Positions 47,771 to 61,553 of a stretch of 64,000 nt of DNA are shown one piece after another (positions within the stretch are counted from its first letter, which is position 1; each line of letters opens with the position of its first letter). The notes beneath the pieces were generated by a model. That model was not told where the DNA came from and did not search any database. It worked only from the letters and a program-made list of their open reading frames with translations. This stretch comes from Azolla caroliniana (taxonomy: Eukaryota; Polypodiophyta), in the NCBI GenBank assembly GCA_043228905.1, contig JBHGNT010000001.1, forward strand, positions 2,108,001 through 2,172,000, written 5' to 3'. A program made the translations under genes and the position numbers.

Positions 47771-49250
47771 ATGCGTATAATATTACCCCATTCGCAGAGT
47801 CCCAACCATATACAATGAATACATACATACACACATTATATCGTATAATTGTGTATACATAGATTATACCCCATTTGATAATCCCAACTGTATAAAATAC
47901 ATATATACATTACACTCTATAATTGTGCATGCACACATTAAACCCCATTTGTATAGTCCCAACCGTATACAATACATATAATTGCGTATGCGTATAATTG
48001 CATATGCATATACAATACATAACATACATTACATCGTATAATTGCGTATAATCCCAATAGTATACAATACATATAATTGCATATGCATATACAATACATA
48101 ACATACATTACATCGTATAATTGCGTATAATCCCAATAGTATACAATACATATAATTGCATATGCATATACAATACATAACATACATTACATCATATACA
48201 ATACATATATACATTACACTCTATAATTGTGCATGCACACATTCAACCCCATTTGTATAGTCCCAACCGTATACAATACATATAATTGCGTATGCGTATA
48301 ATTGCATATGCATATACAATACATAACATACATTACATCGTATAATTGCGTATAATCCCAATAGTATACAATACATATAATTGCATATGCATATACAATA
48401 CATAACATACATTACATCGTATAATTGCGTATAATCCCAATAGTATACAATACATATAATTGCATATGCATATACAATACATAACATACATTACATCATA
48501 TATAATACATATATACATTACACTCTATAATTGTGCATGCACACATTCAACCCCATTTGTATAGTCCCAACCGTATACAATACATATAATTGCGTATGCG
48601 TATAATTGCATATGCATATACAATACATAACATACATTACATCGTATAATTGCGTATAATCCCAATAGTATACAATACATATAATTGCATATGCATATAC
48701 AATACATAACATACATTACATCATATACAATACATATATACATTACACTCTATAATTGTGCATGCACACATTAAACCCCATTTGTATAGTCCCAACCGTA
48801 TACAATACATATAATTGCGTATGCGTATAATTGCATATGCATATACAATACATAACATACATTACATCGTATAATTGCGTATAATCCCAATAGTATACAA
48901 TACATATAATTGCATATGCATATACAATACATAACATACATTACATCATATAATTGTGTATGCGTATATTATACGCCATCTGTACAATCCCGATTCCCAA
49001 CAATATACAATACATACATATATGTATATGTACATAACACCGTATAATTGAGTATGCGTATGTTATAACTAAACCGTATACTATACATACATACATTACA
49101 CCGTATAATGGTGTATTACGTATATTATACCCCATCCGTATGCATAGAGAAGTTGTAACTAAACCGTATACTATATGTACATACATATGTACATTTATAC
49201 CGTATAATGGTGTATGCGTATATTATACCCCATCCGTATGCATAGATAGA
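47764..49250. repeat. AT-rich satellite with 79-bp subunit and 304-bp higher-order unit
   Basis: The marker 'ttacactctataattgtgcatg' lies at about 47911, 48214, 48518 and 48743, giving spacings of about 304, 304 and 225. The shorter unit lacks exactly one 79-bp subunit ('ataatcccaatagtatac' and onward to 'ataattgcgt'). Diverged units continue on both sides to about 49250. Many words are alternating purine-pyrimidine ('gcatatgcatat', 'gtatgcgtat'). The long minus-strand frames here are artefacts of the repeat. Confidence 0.93.
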
Positions 49251-49338
49251 GAAGGGTACGAAGAGGTGCAGAGGGTAATACTATACTCTGTTTTGGGTTA
49301 TGTTTTTCTCTGCATGGATCCACCCCTGCATAGCATTC

Positions 49339-51856
49339 ATGGCGATCTCGAAACAGGTAGTAGCATTAGAAGAAGAAGGAGACATAACGAGGAATGCAGA
49401 GCTTATTACAGATATTCTTCAGAGACGCCTCTCTTCTCTAGGGTTTTGCAACCTCCCTATCTTAGCGACCGAAAGAGCTGATGTCATCTTTCACGTCTCT
49501 CGATCATTATCAGAAGAAGAAGAAGAAGCAGAAGAAGAAGAAAAGAGAAAAGGGATCGCAAAAAATCATAGAACAGAGGAAGAAGAAGAAGGAAAAGAAA
49601 AACAAGTGAAGATTGTTCGTATACTTGCCCATTCTTCTATACTTAAGAAAGAAAGCGACTATTTCCGCGAAATCTTACAAGAAGATGAAGAGGAGGATGT
49701 TGATGATGATGGTGCTTCAATGTCCTCTGCTCCAGGTAAGGTTAATTATTAAACCATAGCCTTTTGTTTGCAGATGTTGTACAAATTGGGATGATGAAGA
49801 TGAACCCTTACAACCTTATTTTGTTGTTCTTCTCTAGATTCAGAATCTTCATTTCCAGAAGAAGATTCCGAATGTTTGTCTCCAAAAGATTCTGAATGTT
49901 CACTTTCTCGGGAGGAAGGTTCTGATTGTATGTCCCAGGAAGATTCTGAATATTTTCCTCGGGAAGAAGATTCAAATACTTCATGGGAAGATTCCGATGC
50001 CAGATTTTTGGCTATTAGCATTGACGAAAATAATGACCCATTTTTCAAGCAGCAAAATGTATATTTTCCAAGAAAGCATAGAGGATCAATTTTGTTAAAA
50101 GACCGACCTCGGAGATCTAGAAAAACCACTAGAAGAAACATGATTTCAAATAATAATAGTAGTCATCGCAAATCGGTTAGATTCAGTATCACTCCAGCTG
50201 ATATTATCCCTTTGATGAAAGATACTAGTAATGTGATGGGACAGAATGAAGAAGAAAAGAACTTGAGGATAGATCAATTAAAACTCAAAGAAGCAAAGAA
50301 AACCGAAGCTGATGATAGTGATAAGATAAAAGACCCGAATGCATTAAGAATGACATACATTGATAAGACTATGATCAAGAGGAGGAATACGGAGGTCAAC
50401 ATCATGGTACAAAACCAAGATGGAAAAAAAGGAAGCAAAGAAAAGAATGGACAGAAAGACAAGAAAGACGGTTCCTTAAGATTCTTTGTAGTGAAGAAGC
50501 ATAATTGGACATCCTCTGTTCTGATTGGAATTCTAGAGTGGCTTTATTTTGGTGTTGCTCATATCAACATAGTTGACCTTGCGTTGACTTACGACGCTGC
50601 TTATAGAGCTGCAATGACAAGCCTTACATGGTGTATCAAAAGCCATTCTATCATAGATTACTTGAATCTAGCAGTCACAAACTACCCAAGATATTGCCAA
50701 TCTCTACTTAACTTAGCCAACATTGCCAATTGTGAAGAATTAAGTACTCTCAAGTGCTTTTGTAAGGCGCTTAATGCCATCAGTGGGAAGCCAAAAGTTG
50801 CAAAACTTGAGACTAAATCTCTTCCAGGAAGATCTAAGGATTTCCTGTCCGAAGGGTTTTTGTTATTGGATGGGCACCCTATATGTGTGTTGAAAAGCAA
50901 TGAAGACGATGACAACGGAGGGTTGAGAGATGAAGAGCTATCTCATCCTCTCCCATTACTTACATTTACAAGGGGCATTCAGAAACTAATGTCCTTGAAT
51001 TCATTGGGTCAATGCAAAATCTCTTCGAATCGGTGAGAATAATGTTAAATCCTTACAGGAAATACTAAAATAAGGTTACCTATTATGGACAAAAATTAAG
51101 ATTGTGCTAGTCAATGCATTCACATTTTAGCTCATTTTTCTAACCTTGCCATCCATATTTGAGGATCTCCGTTCAATTTGCAATATAATTCAATCTTCAA
51201 GATCAGTTGCCATTTTTCAAAATGTTTGGCTTAATCAAGCTCACAAATATGTGCATTGCAGTAACAGATCTAAAGAACAGACATGGAATGTGATATTGCT
51301 TGATAATGACCAAGCAGGGAGTTTCCATGCTTTCTTCAGCTATGCCACGCTATGCAACCTCAACAACATATCAAAGATTGCATGGAAAGACATGAAAGGC
51401 ATGATGAAAGAGGGATTTGAGCTTCAAGTGATAGCAAAATGCAAGGTAGGTCCAATACTTGTCCAATCTCTTAAGAAAGAGATAAAACAAGCATTGACAG
51501 TAAGGGAAGAGAGGGGGTCTGGACCTTATGTTAAAGGACCAAGTTATTGCACATCTTTAGTGGTGGAAGGAGATCCGCTCAAGTTACTTTTGGCTGCAAA
51601 AGCCATGCCGTATGATATGGTGGGTCGGTCTTCGTTGAAAATTAGAGCTCCAAATTTGAAGACATTTGGCAAACTTTTCCACGCAAACCATACCTTTGGA
51701 GTGGATTTGCAAAGACGCAGTGTCGTGTTAGTGAAGCCACTCTATATGCTTATTAAAGTTCTTGAGTTCATAACCAACCTCAATGATGATGCATATGAAG
51801 ATCCTGACACTGAGAGAACATACATTGAGCTTATTGAGCCCACAAAGGTCTTCTGA
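49339..51856 (+). CDS. Protein with BTB/POZ-like N-terminus, three exons, about 748 aa
   Basis: Exons are 49339-49735, 49838-51032 and 51202-51856; phases agree and the sum is 749 codons with the stop. Residues about 47-112 read ERADVIFHVS, then an acidic Glu/Lys run, then VRILAHSSILKKESDYFREIL. This fits the D-V-x-F ... H-x-x-I-L-x-x-x-S-x-Y-F pattern of a BTB fold with an insert between its first strands. A Ser/Asp/Glu-rich stretch follows in exon 2, then a basic stretch (RPRRSRKTTRR) that could be a nuclear signal, and a helical region with FVVKKHNWTSSVLIGILEWL. The C-terminal 220 residues are well behaved but unrecognised. If BTB is right, the likely role is an adaptor for CUL3 ubiquitin ligase; that is inference. 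An in-frame Met at 49300 is an alternative start. The exon 3 acceptor (TTCAAG|ATC) is my choice among weak options. Confidence 0.5.
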
Positions 51857-54005
51857 GCTTTTTTTATTATCACTTGGGAGAAAGGAAATATTTTAATTTT
51901 TACCCTTATAACCTCTGCAATCATATACATAAGAAATTCACATTAATTGATTTTACCAATCCTCTTATGTCAAAAGTCATACAAAATTCATATAAATTGT
52001 TCTACTAAGGTTCTCAAATTTAAAATTCACAAGAAGCTAAATTGCTGCTCATAGAAGGGCTTACAAAATTTTATACATCCTTAAGAGCAAGCTACATCAT
52101 AATAGCATAAATGATGGATGAATAACAATAAATGTTTTAGATTCTAGTTCATGTCATATGATTAATTTCTAAATAAGACGTTATCAAAATTTATACATGC
52201 TTGAGAGTCATAATAGCATAAATTATGAATGAATAACATTAAATGTTTCAGATTCTAGTCCCGTACAATACTGTAAGACTGGAGTATAAATGACTTAATA
52301 AGAAAACTATTAAGCGCATTACAATAGACAGTTCTCTATTTTGTGCCTAATACGCAATAAATTCCTTACTATGCTCCCCAAAATCCTTGAAGCATATAAA
52401 ATTTCCAGTTTCCATATTACAATGTTCTAATAGTTTTGACTTATAATATGTTCACTTCTCAAACATCTCTAGCTTTTGTTGAAAAAACATCTCTAGCTTC
52501 TGCAGCATAAAACTACCCTCAAATGTACTTTAGTTCTACATACACGACTGTCAAAATATAAAAACATCAATCAGGTTGAATACACAATTTCGCTACTAGA
52601 TTGAATAAGACAAGTCCAGTGCTACAATTCTGACAAATGATGAATTTATCGAACATGACACAATTTTGGACATAACAATCCTAACTCATCATCATCCATG
52701 AGACTATAATATCCTTCAACCACATTCCTAATTCACTGAGCACAAGCATTCTGCATCTAGACACCTTCGATTGGAATGAAAAAGAGTACAAAGCCAACAT
52801 AAACTTCCAATCATGCGTAGTATGACCCACTCCTGCAACCATAAAAACACTGAAGGCATATAACCGAGATTTGTAGAGGAATTCTAATTGATAATTATAC
52901 ATTGTTCGCTTTAATCTGATCAAGGCTTCTTTTGGTTCGTATCTATACATAAAAGACCTGAATAATTGGAGAACAATTAAGTGCTGAATCAGCCAAATTG
53001 CAAAGATTGCATTGCATGAAATCACAGTTCATGCTTATGATTTGAAGTAGTGTGAAGGATTGTTGGAAGTTAAGAGCTAAAAAAGAATACAGTACAAATT
53101 CAGTCATCATCATAATAGATATAACATATCATAGTTGCCACCATTTTCTTCTTTCCATAGCCTTAGCCAGCTCTGATGCCATCGACGCAAAATCTTCAGC
53201 ACCCCGCTGCATGTCCTCCGTTCGTTTGTTTAGAGCCTAACAATGTAAAGTAATTTGTTCCATTAGATTTAGTGAGATGTTTGTGTAAACTTCCTGAAGA
53301 GTCAAGACCATGAGATCATTGGTTTGATAAGCCAATATGGCATGTACTTTAGGAGTGAAAATGCACTTTGAGCCCATGAACTCACTCAGGTGGATAACCT
53401 TTAAACTTACCAGTAGGATAAGGCCAAGTACCATAAAAGAAAAAATATAATGAATTACCTATGTCTAATTAAATTATAATCCCTTCCAAACTATATACAT
53501 GTATACTTATAGCCTACCTCAAGCTTTTCTTGCCTCTCTAATAGCTTATCTCTTGCTAGTCCAGCCGCACTTGCTGCACCACCCACATCCTGCCAGAGGG
53601 AAAACAAACAATAAACTACCTCAACACATAGATACATTTACTTATTTTGCTGTAAAAACATTATATTATATTAATGGTGGGAATCTCAATGATAAGCAAA
53701 CATTATATATTAAATCCTCCCCCTCTGTTGCCAAAAATAGAGAAAAAAACCTTACCCCTACTGTTTTATGTCCATACTTCGCTTTAATTTCATCTGTGCT
53801 ACGTCTTACGGGTTTATTGTAAACTTCTCCAAAAAGCTTTGTTCTATCATCTGAAGCATCAGAATGCCTCTCCTTACCTGTATAAAAATCATAGTATCTT
53901 TTCATCTTGTCATCATCCACAAAGAAAATGCCATGAAGATAATATTCAGAACATTAAGGCAATATCCGCCATAACTTTCAATTTTGTACCTATTGGTTCA
54001 CTGAT
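51559..54005. repeat. Left copy of a 2,447-bp identical duplication (right copy 61554-64000)
   Basis: Every landmark recurs at +9,995 without an indel, across coding, 3' untranslated and intron sequence. I saw no base difference in the stretches I compared. The right copy begins at the first base after the N gap and runs to the window end. Confidence 0.95.
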
Positions 54006-57000
54006 TTGTGCTGATTCCCTGAAGCTAGAATCTTCGTCATCAATATTGATATCATCTAAACAAAGCAGATGACTATGAATTTACTCCAACTTCACTCTCC
54101 TGGCTTATCAAAGTTGCAAACGCTTACCAATGTTTAGTTGCACATCCATAATGTCTATACTTTTGCCATTATGAATTTTCGAGATATCAGGACTTGAGCA
54201 TTGTTCAGGTGTTGATATTGAAGAAAATATTTCAGATAGGCTTAGAGGTGCATTTACACCACCGGATTGGTCCTTCCCAAATTTCGCACTCTTCAGCAAA
54301 CCTCCCTTGATCTCCTTCAGAACACCACCTTTCAAATCCTTAAGAACACCACCACCTTTCAATTCCTTAAGGACACCGCCTTTCAAATCCTTAAGAACAC
54401 CTCCAATAAAACCCTGACGCTGACTCTACAAGACAAAAATTGCTTCACCACAATAACTGAGAATATCTCCTTACAAAACTTATGGTAGTACTTTGTTCTC
54501 AGACATTTATTATTCATTTATTAAATAATAAATAACTATCTTCTGACTAAGAAACCCCATGTGAAAGGAGAATAACTACCTTCTGTTGTGATGGATGAGC
54601 AGATGCTTTAAGAGCAGCATCAGCAGCAGCCGATAGGTCCTTATCAAAGAATAATACCATATGGCCTTCGGGGCTGAGATGTGAAATAAATTTGAAATTC
54701 ATACACTATATAAACAGACAAGGCGAAAAACGTTTCCAAACTGTTTAATCTGATGTGTAAATGTTAAACTGGAAATATACCCCATATCATCATCACTTTT
54801 AAGAACTGAAATTAGTACGAGTTCTCGCTTTACATCTACCTGCAACAGTAAAAATAACAAGAAACATTTATCTCTTAGTGACCATGCTTTGGCCAATCAC
54901 TCCTGCAATCAACAAAATTCATGTAAATTTATATTAAGAAAGAAATGTAAATTTATACAGCTGAAGCATTATGAAATGAATAAAGAGTTGTTTATTGCCA
55001 ATGAAAAGAGTCAAATAGATACCACCAAGCCATTTCCGAGTTCAGATCTAAAGAAAAAAATTCAAGACATATACAGAGCACAACAATCTAGTCTACAAGA
55101 AAAATCACTTTGACTGCATTTCAGAAAGAAAATTTTCAAAAGCCAGATCAACAGTCATGTTAACTAGTTTCCTTGCTTCTTTAGCCCTAGACTTATTTTT
55201 CCCCCTACCCCTCCAGTAGGCACTAGTAACCTTATTTATTTCCCAGTTTTGGTCCTTAGTTTTCATATGCTGATTCATTGCTGAATATTAATTTAAAAGC
55301 CTTCTTTAATTGAGTTTATCATCCAAGAGATTCATAAAGACAAAGTTCAATTGTCTTATGTAACTAGCAACAGAATCTTCAATTAACTTTAGGTTAAGGG
55401 AATTTCAAGGTTAATTTCAATAACAGCTGTATAAGGTTAAAGCTAAACTTACAAAAGCAATCAACCCTTCATTACCACGTACAAACATTGGGAAATCACT
55501 CAGTTTGGGGTCCAGGTTATAAATTCCCGCCAATGAGAGCTGCTTCACAATAGCAAAATTTGGAAGAGATCTGAACCAACAAAATCCAATCATTAAATAT
55601 GCAACTTTAAACAAACTTGCATATCAATAAATAAAACGCATATTGCAACAAATCTCACCGAATCTCCAAAGTCCCCGTTATGTAAAGCAGAATCAACCCA
55701 TGGGTTTTTGCATTTTCACTTACAAATGCTGTAGCATGGCGGCACTCTGTTGAAAAGCTTTCTGCTCCCAAATTCGTCACTGTTACACCCTGTGAAAGGT
55801 ATTTGACAAAGATGAAGACTCTTGCTTTAGTGAATGTATGAATCATCTATGAATATCTTGCTTACGTGAATGTATGAAAGGGTTACGTACCTCTTTTGAA
55901 ATAATGCTGCCATACAAAAGAACAGAATTTTCAGTGCACGTTACAAGATAGCATGAAACAGTTTCTTCTGTAATTTCCCCCGAATCTTCGGTATTATCTA
56001 GACTTGAGGCATCAGTTTTCTGGAGATCTGTTTGGATATTTGGGTGCCCAGTTAGAACAGATAAATGCAGGCTGTTCAGAAACCTTGGGCTACATAAAGA
56101 ATTATTATCACTAATGAAAACGTTTACTCAAACAGAGTTTCCTTATAGAGAAAGAAAAGTATGTAACTCAATAGAATTAACAAATGCATCAATAAGAACA
56201 ATGAAAGTAAATTTTTGCATAAGCTGACCTAAACAGCAATGATGCAACACTTTCGAGGTGCTATCAACTTTCCAGGGACCACAAATCGTTATTGCTTCTT
56301 TGTAATAAACCAAAGCACTGAGGGATGAATCATCTTCTACAGCATACAATACTCCATGTGATGAAGGCTTTGATAAAGAGTCACTCCTCGGGGACTTGTC
56401 TGAACATTCTCCTAAAGCTGATGTCCTCAGATGTGGACCAAAAAATAGGGAGGTTACTGGTTTCTTTGCATCAGAAATAGCTTTGTGTTTGGATATTATT
56501 GTGCGTGACTGTACATCGAATAATAGCACCTACCACGTTATATCACCAATTAATTAACAGGAAGACTCTTTGATACTAGGTAAATCAGCGAACAAATCAA
56601 AGTAGTTCTTAGTTTACTCACCATACCATTGGAATATCCCACAGCAACATGCCCAAGGTGATCAGAAATTGTGATGGAAGAAACCATTCCTCCATTAAGA
56701 TCAAGAATGACTACACATTGAAAACCAGCATCCATAGAGAGAACTTGTTCTGAAAAAATGGCAAGGTATACCAATGTTCAAAATTCTTACAAAATTAAGT
56801 GGGTCTCTGGACACAAATAGAGAAATGTGCTATTTTATTTGTTATGAACAGCAACGTGGAAGTTTGTAAGAACATATATTTTGAACAATGCCTTTATGGC
56901 CCAAGTCGAACAGTTGAAATATGAATTACAGTCTTCCAAAGAAAATCCATGCATTCTCTTTATTATTTCACCAGCTGTAATTTGTAATGTTTGCACATGA

Positions 57001-60000
57001 TGCATGGCATAGAGTTGACAAAAGACCATTACCTTGAGTTTCTACATCTGTGAAGCGAACACATCTGACATCGCCTGCTTTTGAACTTACTTCATGTATT
57101 AGAACCTACTACATAAGAGAAATATCAGCTAGAATTATAACTGTCTGATAAATCCATAAAATACCACCAATATGGCATGCATAATGCATGAAACCTTACC
57201 ACGCCACGAGCTTGAGCAGCAACCAGAATACCATTATTTGGGCAAAATTCCAAATGTGAAATAGATGATGTTGCTGTTTCTGAAAGGCCCATCTTTAACT
57301 GTGAATAAAAACAGTGTTATCTGTACAATGAAATGATAATTTGCGCATAAAATATTAGGAAATCAAGTCAGACACTGAGGATATTGCTTTAAATATTAGA
57401 ACATCAAGTCAGATACTAAGGATATTGCTGTGAACATCATGAATCTGGAGGAATTGAGAGAATAGGTCACAGAATTTAACATGAATTAATCATAATCTTG
57501 TGGAACGGAAAGCAAGACTTAGAGTTGAATGTTTGCAGCTAATTATCTTTCTATTAATGCAACCAAAACGCAAGTAAGGGAACTTGGGAAAGAGCTAAAT
57601 TCTTTTTTTCCTGAGCTAATTAGTAGTAAATGCTAATCTCCAGACTGCCGCTCAGTAATTAAGCTACATTTTTATGTAAACAATTAAAAAACTTCATTTG
57701 TAAAGTAAAAAACACTGCAGTATTATAGAAAGAATACATTTACGCTTGGAGACAAACTGCAGATCCGAGAAATGGCAGAATTGGTTGCATCCCAAACATT
57801 TAGAGAGCCATCCACATGCCCAGTTATAATGACTGTCCTGACCTTCGGCTCCCCACACAAAGATTTGTTGAATGATCCCCCACTTATGGGCCATTTTGTA
57901 CCACCTGATAAAACAGATGGTAGATTACCTTTGCAGCGGGGAAGCTGCATAATATAAAATTTCAATCTGAATAACATGATATATACAAAATTCAGAGAAA
58001 CAATGATTTCTTTTTATTGGGCAGACCTGAGACAGTATCTCTGAAGTTTTTCCATCTCCAGCAAGCCGAGCTATGTTTGCAACTGATATAATTGGTTCTA
58101 TTATAAATGGATTTACAAGAACACCTTCTACGATAGAGGCAGATCCATGTTCAATGTGTGAGAAGTATTCTTTGATATTAACAGTGTCATAAGCATGCAG
58201 TTGACCTTGATTTGTTAAAACCAGAAAAGCAGGAACTGGATCAACTGGAGTTCCACCTGCCCTAGGCAATACTATCATGTCATCAAAAAGTCCCTCTAAA
58301 GGGAGTTCCAGATAATGAACTTCTTGGTAGTCTAATTGTTCTCTTGCTGTCTTCAATGGGTAAATCTGTCAGCATAACTTATAAGAGATATCATATTTAT
58401 TATAGCAAAAGATAAATGAAACAACGCACTATCATAAATATTTAACCATAGAAAGCCATCCACCACCATGATGCTCATTATGTTTAATGTCAGTCACACT
58501 ATTGCACAAATATAGGATTTCCTTAGAAGTATGTTATTTTCCAGTATATAGAGATAGCAATTCATTAAGTATATGTCATTAATTCTTTCATGACATATAC
58601 TTCATGAATTGATATAGAGTTTGTATTAGCTTACCTCTTCAATTGGTCTAGCTAACAGATCTACTAATCTCTCAATTTGTGATTAAGATTTGACCACCAC
58701 AAGCACTCAAACCTCCCAATGGATGACGAGCCCATGTATGCTACAAAAAATGCTCTTCAGGTGGTGATTATGGTCACCAGAAGAGACATTGCCACAAGGA
58801 ACTCTTTACGAGCCACTTCCGTAAATTATGGAAGAGAAGAAGAGAAAGAAGAGTTTGGTGGCAACGGCAGCTAAGGAGCTATTCCTTTAATCTTATTCTT
58901 ACCATAAACATCAACAATCCAAACTTCCAATAGAGCAATAATATAACAAAACGGTGATTGACTAGGCACTGTGATCAACCATAAAAGCTAACTATATATA
59001 AATAAGATGACCAAATTAGCAAGAAATCTAACCGTTAATGTTTCTGAGCATCCAAATTCCCCACCACCATAGATGAAAAGGTAGCCATCAGCATCTTGTG
59101 TGCTCTCCTTTTCATTAGCACACCAGCACAATGCAAGAACTGGTGCCCTGGATTTATCTTGAGATAGTTGTAGTTTCATTGAGGGAGAACTTTTCTCTGA
59201 TGATAAACCAGATTTTTTAGACATCTTCTTCAAATTCCAAATCCATATGTCACCATCTGTATAGCCCACTGCCAATAAATCACCATAAGCATCAGCCCAA
59301 GAAAGGCAACAAATATCCTTATCCTCTCCTTCCTCATCACTTGCAATATCGGAAGCCACTTCAAGCTCATTTTTTGGTGCTGCTGTACCCCAAATCCTAA
59401 CTATTGCCGCATCATATAGTCCCCATATGGTAAGCAAACCATTGCTATATGCTAGCAATACCCTGCAGTTGTAAGAATGTACGTCTTACATAATCCATAG
59501 AATTTTTCTCAATAACCTTACAAAATTATACACCTTGCCTATATGGAAATGGAACATGTATTATTAGCCACCTTTCAAATAAAAAAAGTTCAACCCTATT
59601 GTTAACATGTACCGGCTGTGATTAATCTCTGGGAAAGGTAGAATGCCAATCACTGAAGGTGGGGAAGATTGTGCCGTCAATCCTGCAAATTCTCAATACG
59701 CATCCCATAAAAATATGAACAATGGAATAACCCTATTCTTGGATGATAATTAAACAAACTTATGCATCAAGGCTGAGTTATTACCCATCCTACATCACAA
59801 AATTGATTGACTTGTACAGAGTTCCTCTCAAATGTTGTCACTTATAAATTTTCTCCATTTGTTTAATGTAATCCTCTTGTTTTCGTATAAACTTTTTGTA
59901 CAAATTGTCCTGCTCTACTATTTATTGGATTTACTTTACTTCCACAATTTTTTTTTTCCCTGTTTTCCTATGATTCCCTTTAAAAAGTACAGTTTGACGA

Positions 60001-61310
60001 ATAAGATATCTCTACATATATACCAAGTTCCATTACTGTTGTAAATATAAAAAGACCATGCTATAGCATCAGCTTTATAAAACTTCAAACGATGAAGTGT
60101 TGCATTATTGGCATTTTCCTCATCCAGTAGGTTTGATCTATGAAAATACAATAAACACTTTCAGTTTCATCAACCTTCTATACCTTGGAATAAAGCATTC
60201 CATGTCAAACTTCAGTCTTTTCAGGACTATCTTTTCTTCCACGATTCCATGCCTGGGATTAAGGATAGGTTAAAAGTTCACACTCTCCAAGAGTGTGATA
60301 CTAGTCACCTCCTTTGTTCATACACTAGAAAATCATTATGAGCATGATTCTCCATTATACTAATTCCTTCTTTTCCCGCAAGCACCAATACATTGAAATC
60401 GTCTTGCTAACACATTGCCACGGAAATGACATCAATCAACTATCATAACTAAACACAAAGAAAAACGACGGCACTGGAATTAAACTTTACACACAAAGAA
60501 TCCATAGTTTCTATTCTAAACATCTGAAGAACTCTCCTATGCTATATAGAGAGACTAGACTGGTTTGATCACCATAGAAAAATAAATGTTTGTTACCACT
60601 AGCAGCTTGAGATGAAATACTGTAAGGCATTTGACGAAGTTTGGACTCCTCTTTATTGTATTCAAGAACAGCTACATCACCTGTATCCTCTCCAAGGTAC
60701 CTACACAATTGCAAATGTAATTTTCACATGAGCAAAACATTTTATGATCATGATTTCATTTGATCATGATGAAGGTTAGGAATGCAACTCCAATCTCACA
60801 TGAAAGGAGTGCCTTGAACAATAGCAAAAGCAGTTATGCCTGTGTGCCACCTATGGGTAAGGGCAAGTATACCCTTCTCCAAGTCCCATACCTGCAGACA
60901 CAGAGATTAGGACACAAAAGAATAATAAAATACTTTTCATTTCTGAACATCTGGAAACTCTACTATTTGCATTAATTCTCAAAATGTTGATCTCAGTGGA
61001 ATGTTACCAAATAAATTAAGTTACATGCTCATTTCATACTATTTTTTCCATGCATCAAGAATGATACCTCTAGATCATTTTCTGCTGTGATATTGATTAT
61101 AAATCCTTGATTATTTGCAAACTGTTAAAAATAAGAGACACAAAACTTAGAAACAATTGAACCATGCACCATATTGCAGCTAAAAATCTAGCTGGCAAGC
61201 AAGACCAATAGCTTGTGCCAAGTACCTCCAAGAATTTACATCTTGATCTTGAGTCAGAGACTAAGAGTCCTTCAATGCCATCAGTTCCTACTAGCTTTAC
61301 CTTTCCATCC
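53129..61310 (-). CDS. Tomosyn / Sro7-type WD40 protein with C-terminal R-SNARE-like motif, 5' end missing
   Basis: Plant tomosyn homologues bind SNAREs and regulate exocytosis. The first visible exon (61226-61310) encodes DGKVKLVGTDGIEGLLVSD; then 61068-61121, 60800-60891 (VWDLEKGILALTHRWHTGI) and 60597-60700 (YLGEDTGDVAVLEY). Later exons include about 59032-59463 (LLTIWGLYDAAIVRIWG, GDLLAVGYTDGDIWIWNL), about 57925-58356, about 57745-57953 (GHVDGSLNVWDATNSAI), about 56240-56530, about 54128-54430, 53518-53589 (ARDKLLERQEKLE) and 53129-53236, which ends AMERRKWWQL and a stop. The last exons, with RRSTDEIKAKYGHK before them, form the SNARE-like coil. Double beta-propeller repeats precede them. 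About five lysine-glycine repeats sit at 54300-54420. The exon ending at about 53750 has an unclear acceptor. The N-terminal exon(s) lie in or beyond the gap at 61454. Convergent with the BTB-like gene. Confidence 0.85.
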
Positions 61311-61453
61311 CTGAAATTGAATACAGTTACAAAATTAAAATGAATACGAAGTAGAAATCATTGACAAAGAGCAACATCAAGCATAGGCATAATTTTACAA
61401 TCCGTTCACATTGATGAGCAAATGGCATACTGCCAACCCACACTGGCCAGCCT

Positions 61454-61553
61454 NNNNNNNNNNNNNNNNNNNNNNNNNNNNNNNNNNNNNNNNNNNNNNN
61501 NNNNNNNNNNNNNNNNNNNNNNNNNNNNNNNNNNNNNNNNNNNNNNNNNNNNN
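61454..61553. other. Assembly gap, exactly 100 N
   Basis: A fixed 100-N spacer is the usual mark of a scaffold join with unknown distance. It falls inside the tomosyn gene, between its second and first coding parts. Confidence 0.99.

Noticed and set aside
47910-48937. Series of 61-88 codon minus-strand frames of similar sequence
   Set aside because: They are a by-product of the 79/304-bp satellite; Ile/Tyr/Cys-rich translation with no family character.
47764-49250. CRISPR-like spacing of repeats
   Set aside because: Repeats are contiguous and AT-rich with no unique spacers; this is eukaryotic satellite DNA.
52681-53025. 114-codon minus-strand frame (and its duplicate at 62676-63020)
   Set aside because: Lies just downstream of the tomosyn stop, most likely 3' untranslated DNA; composition is not protein-like.
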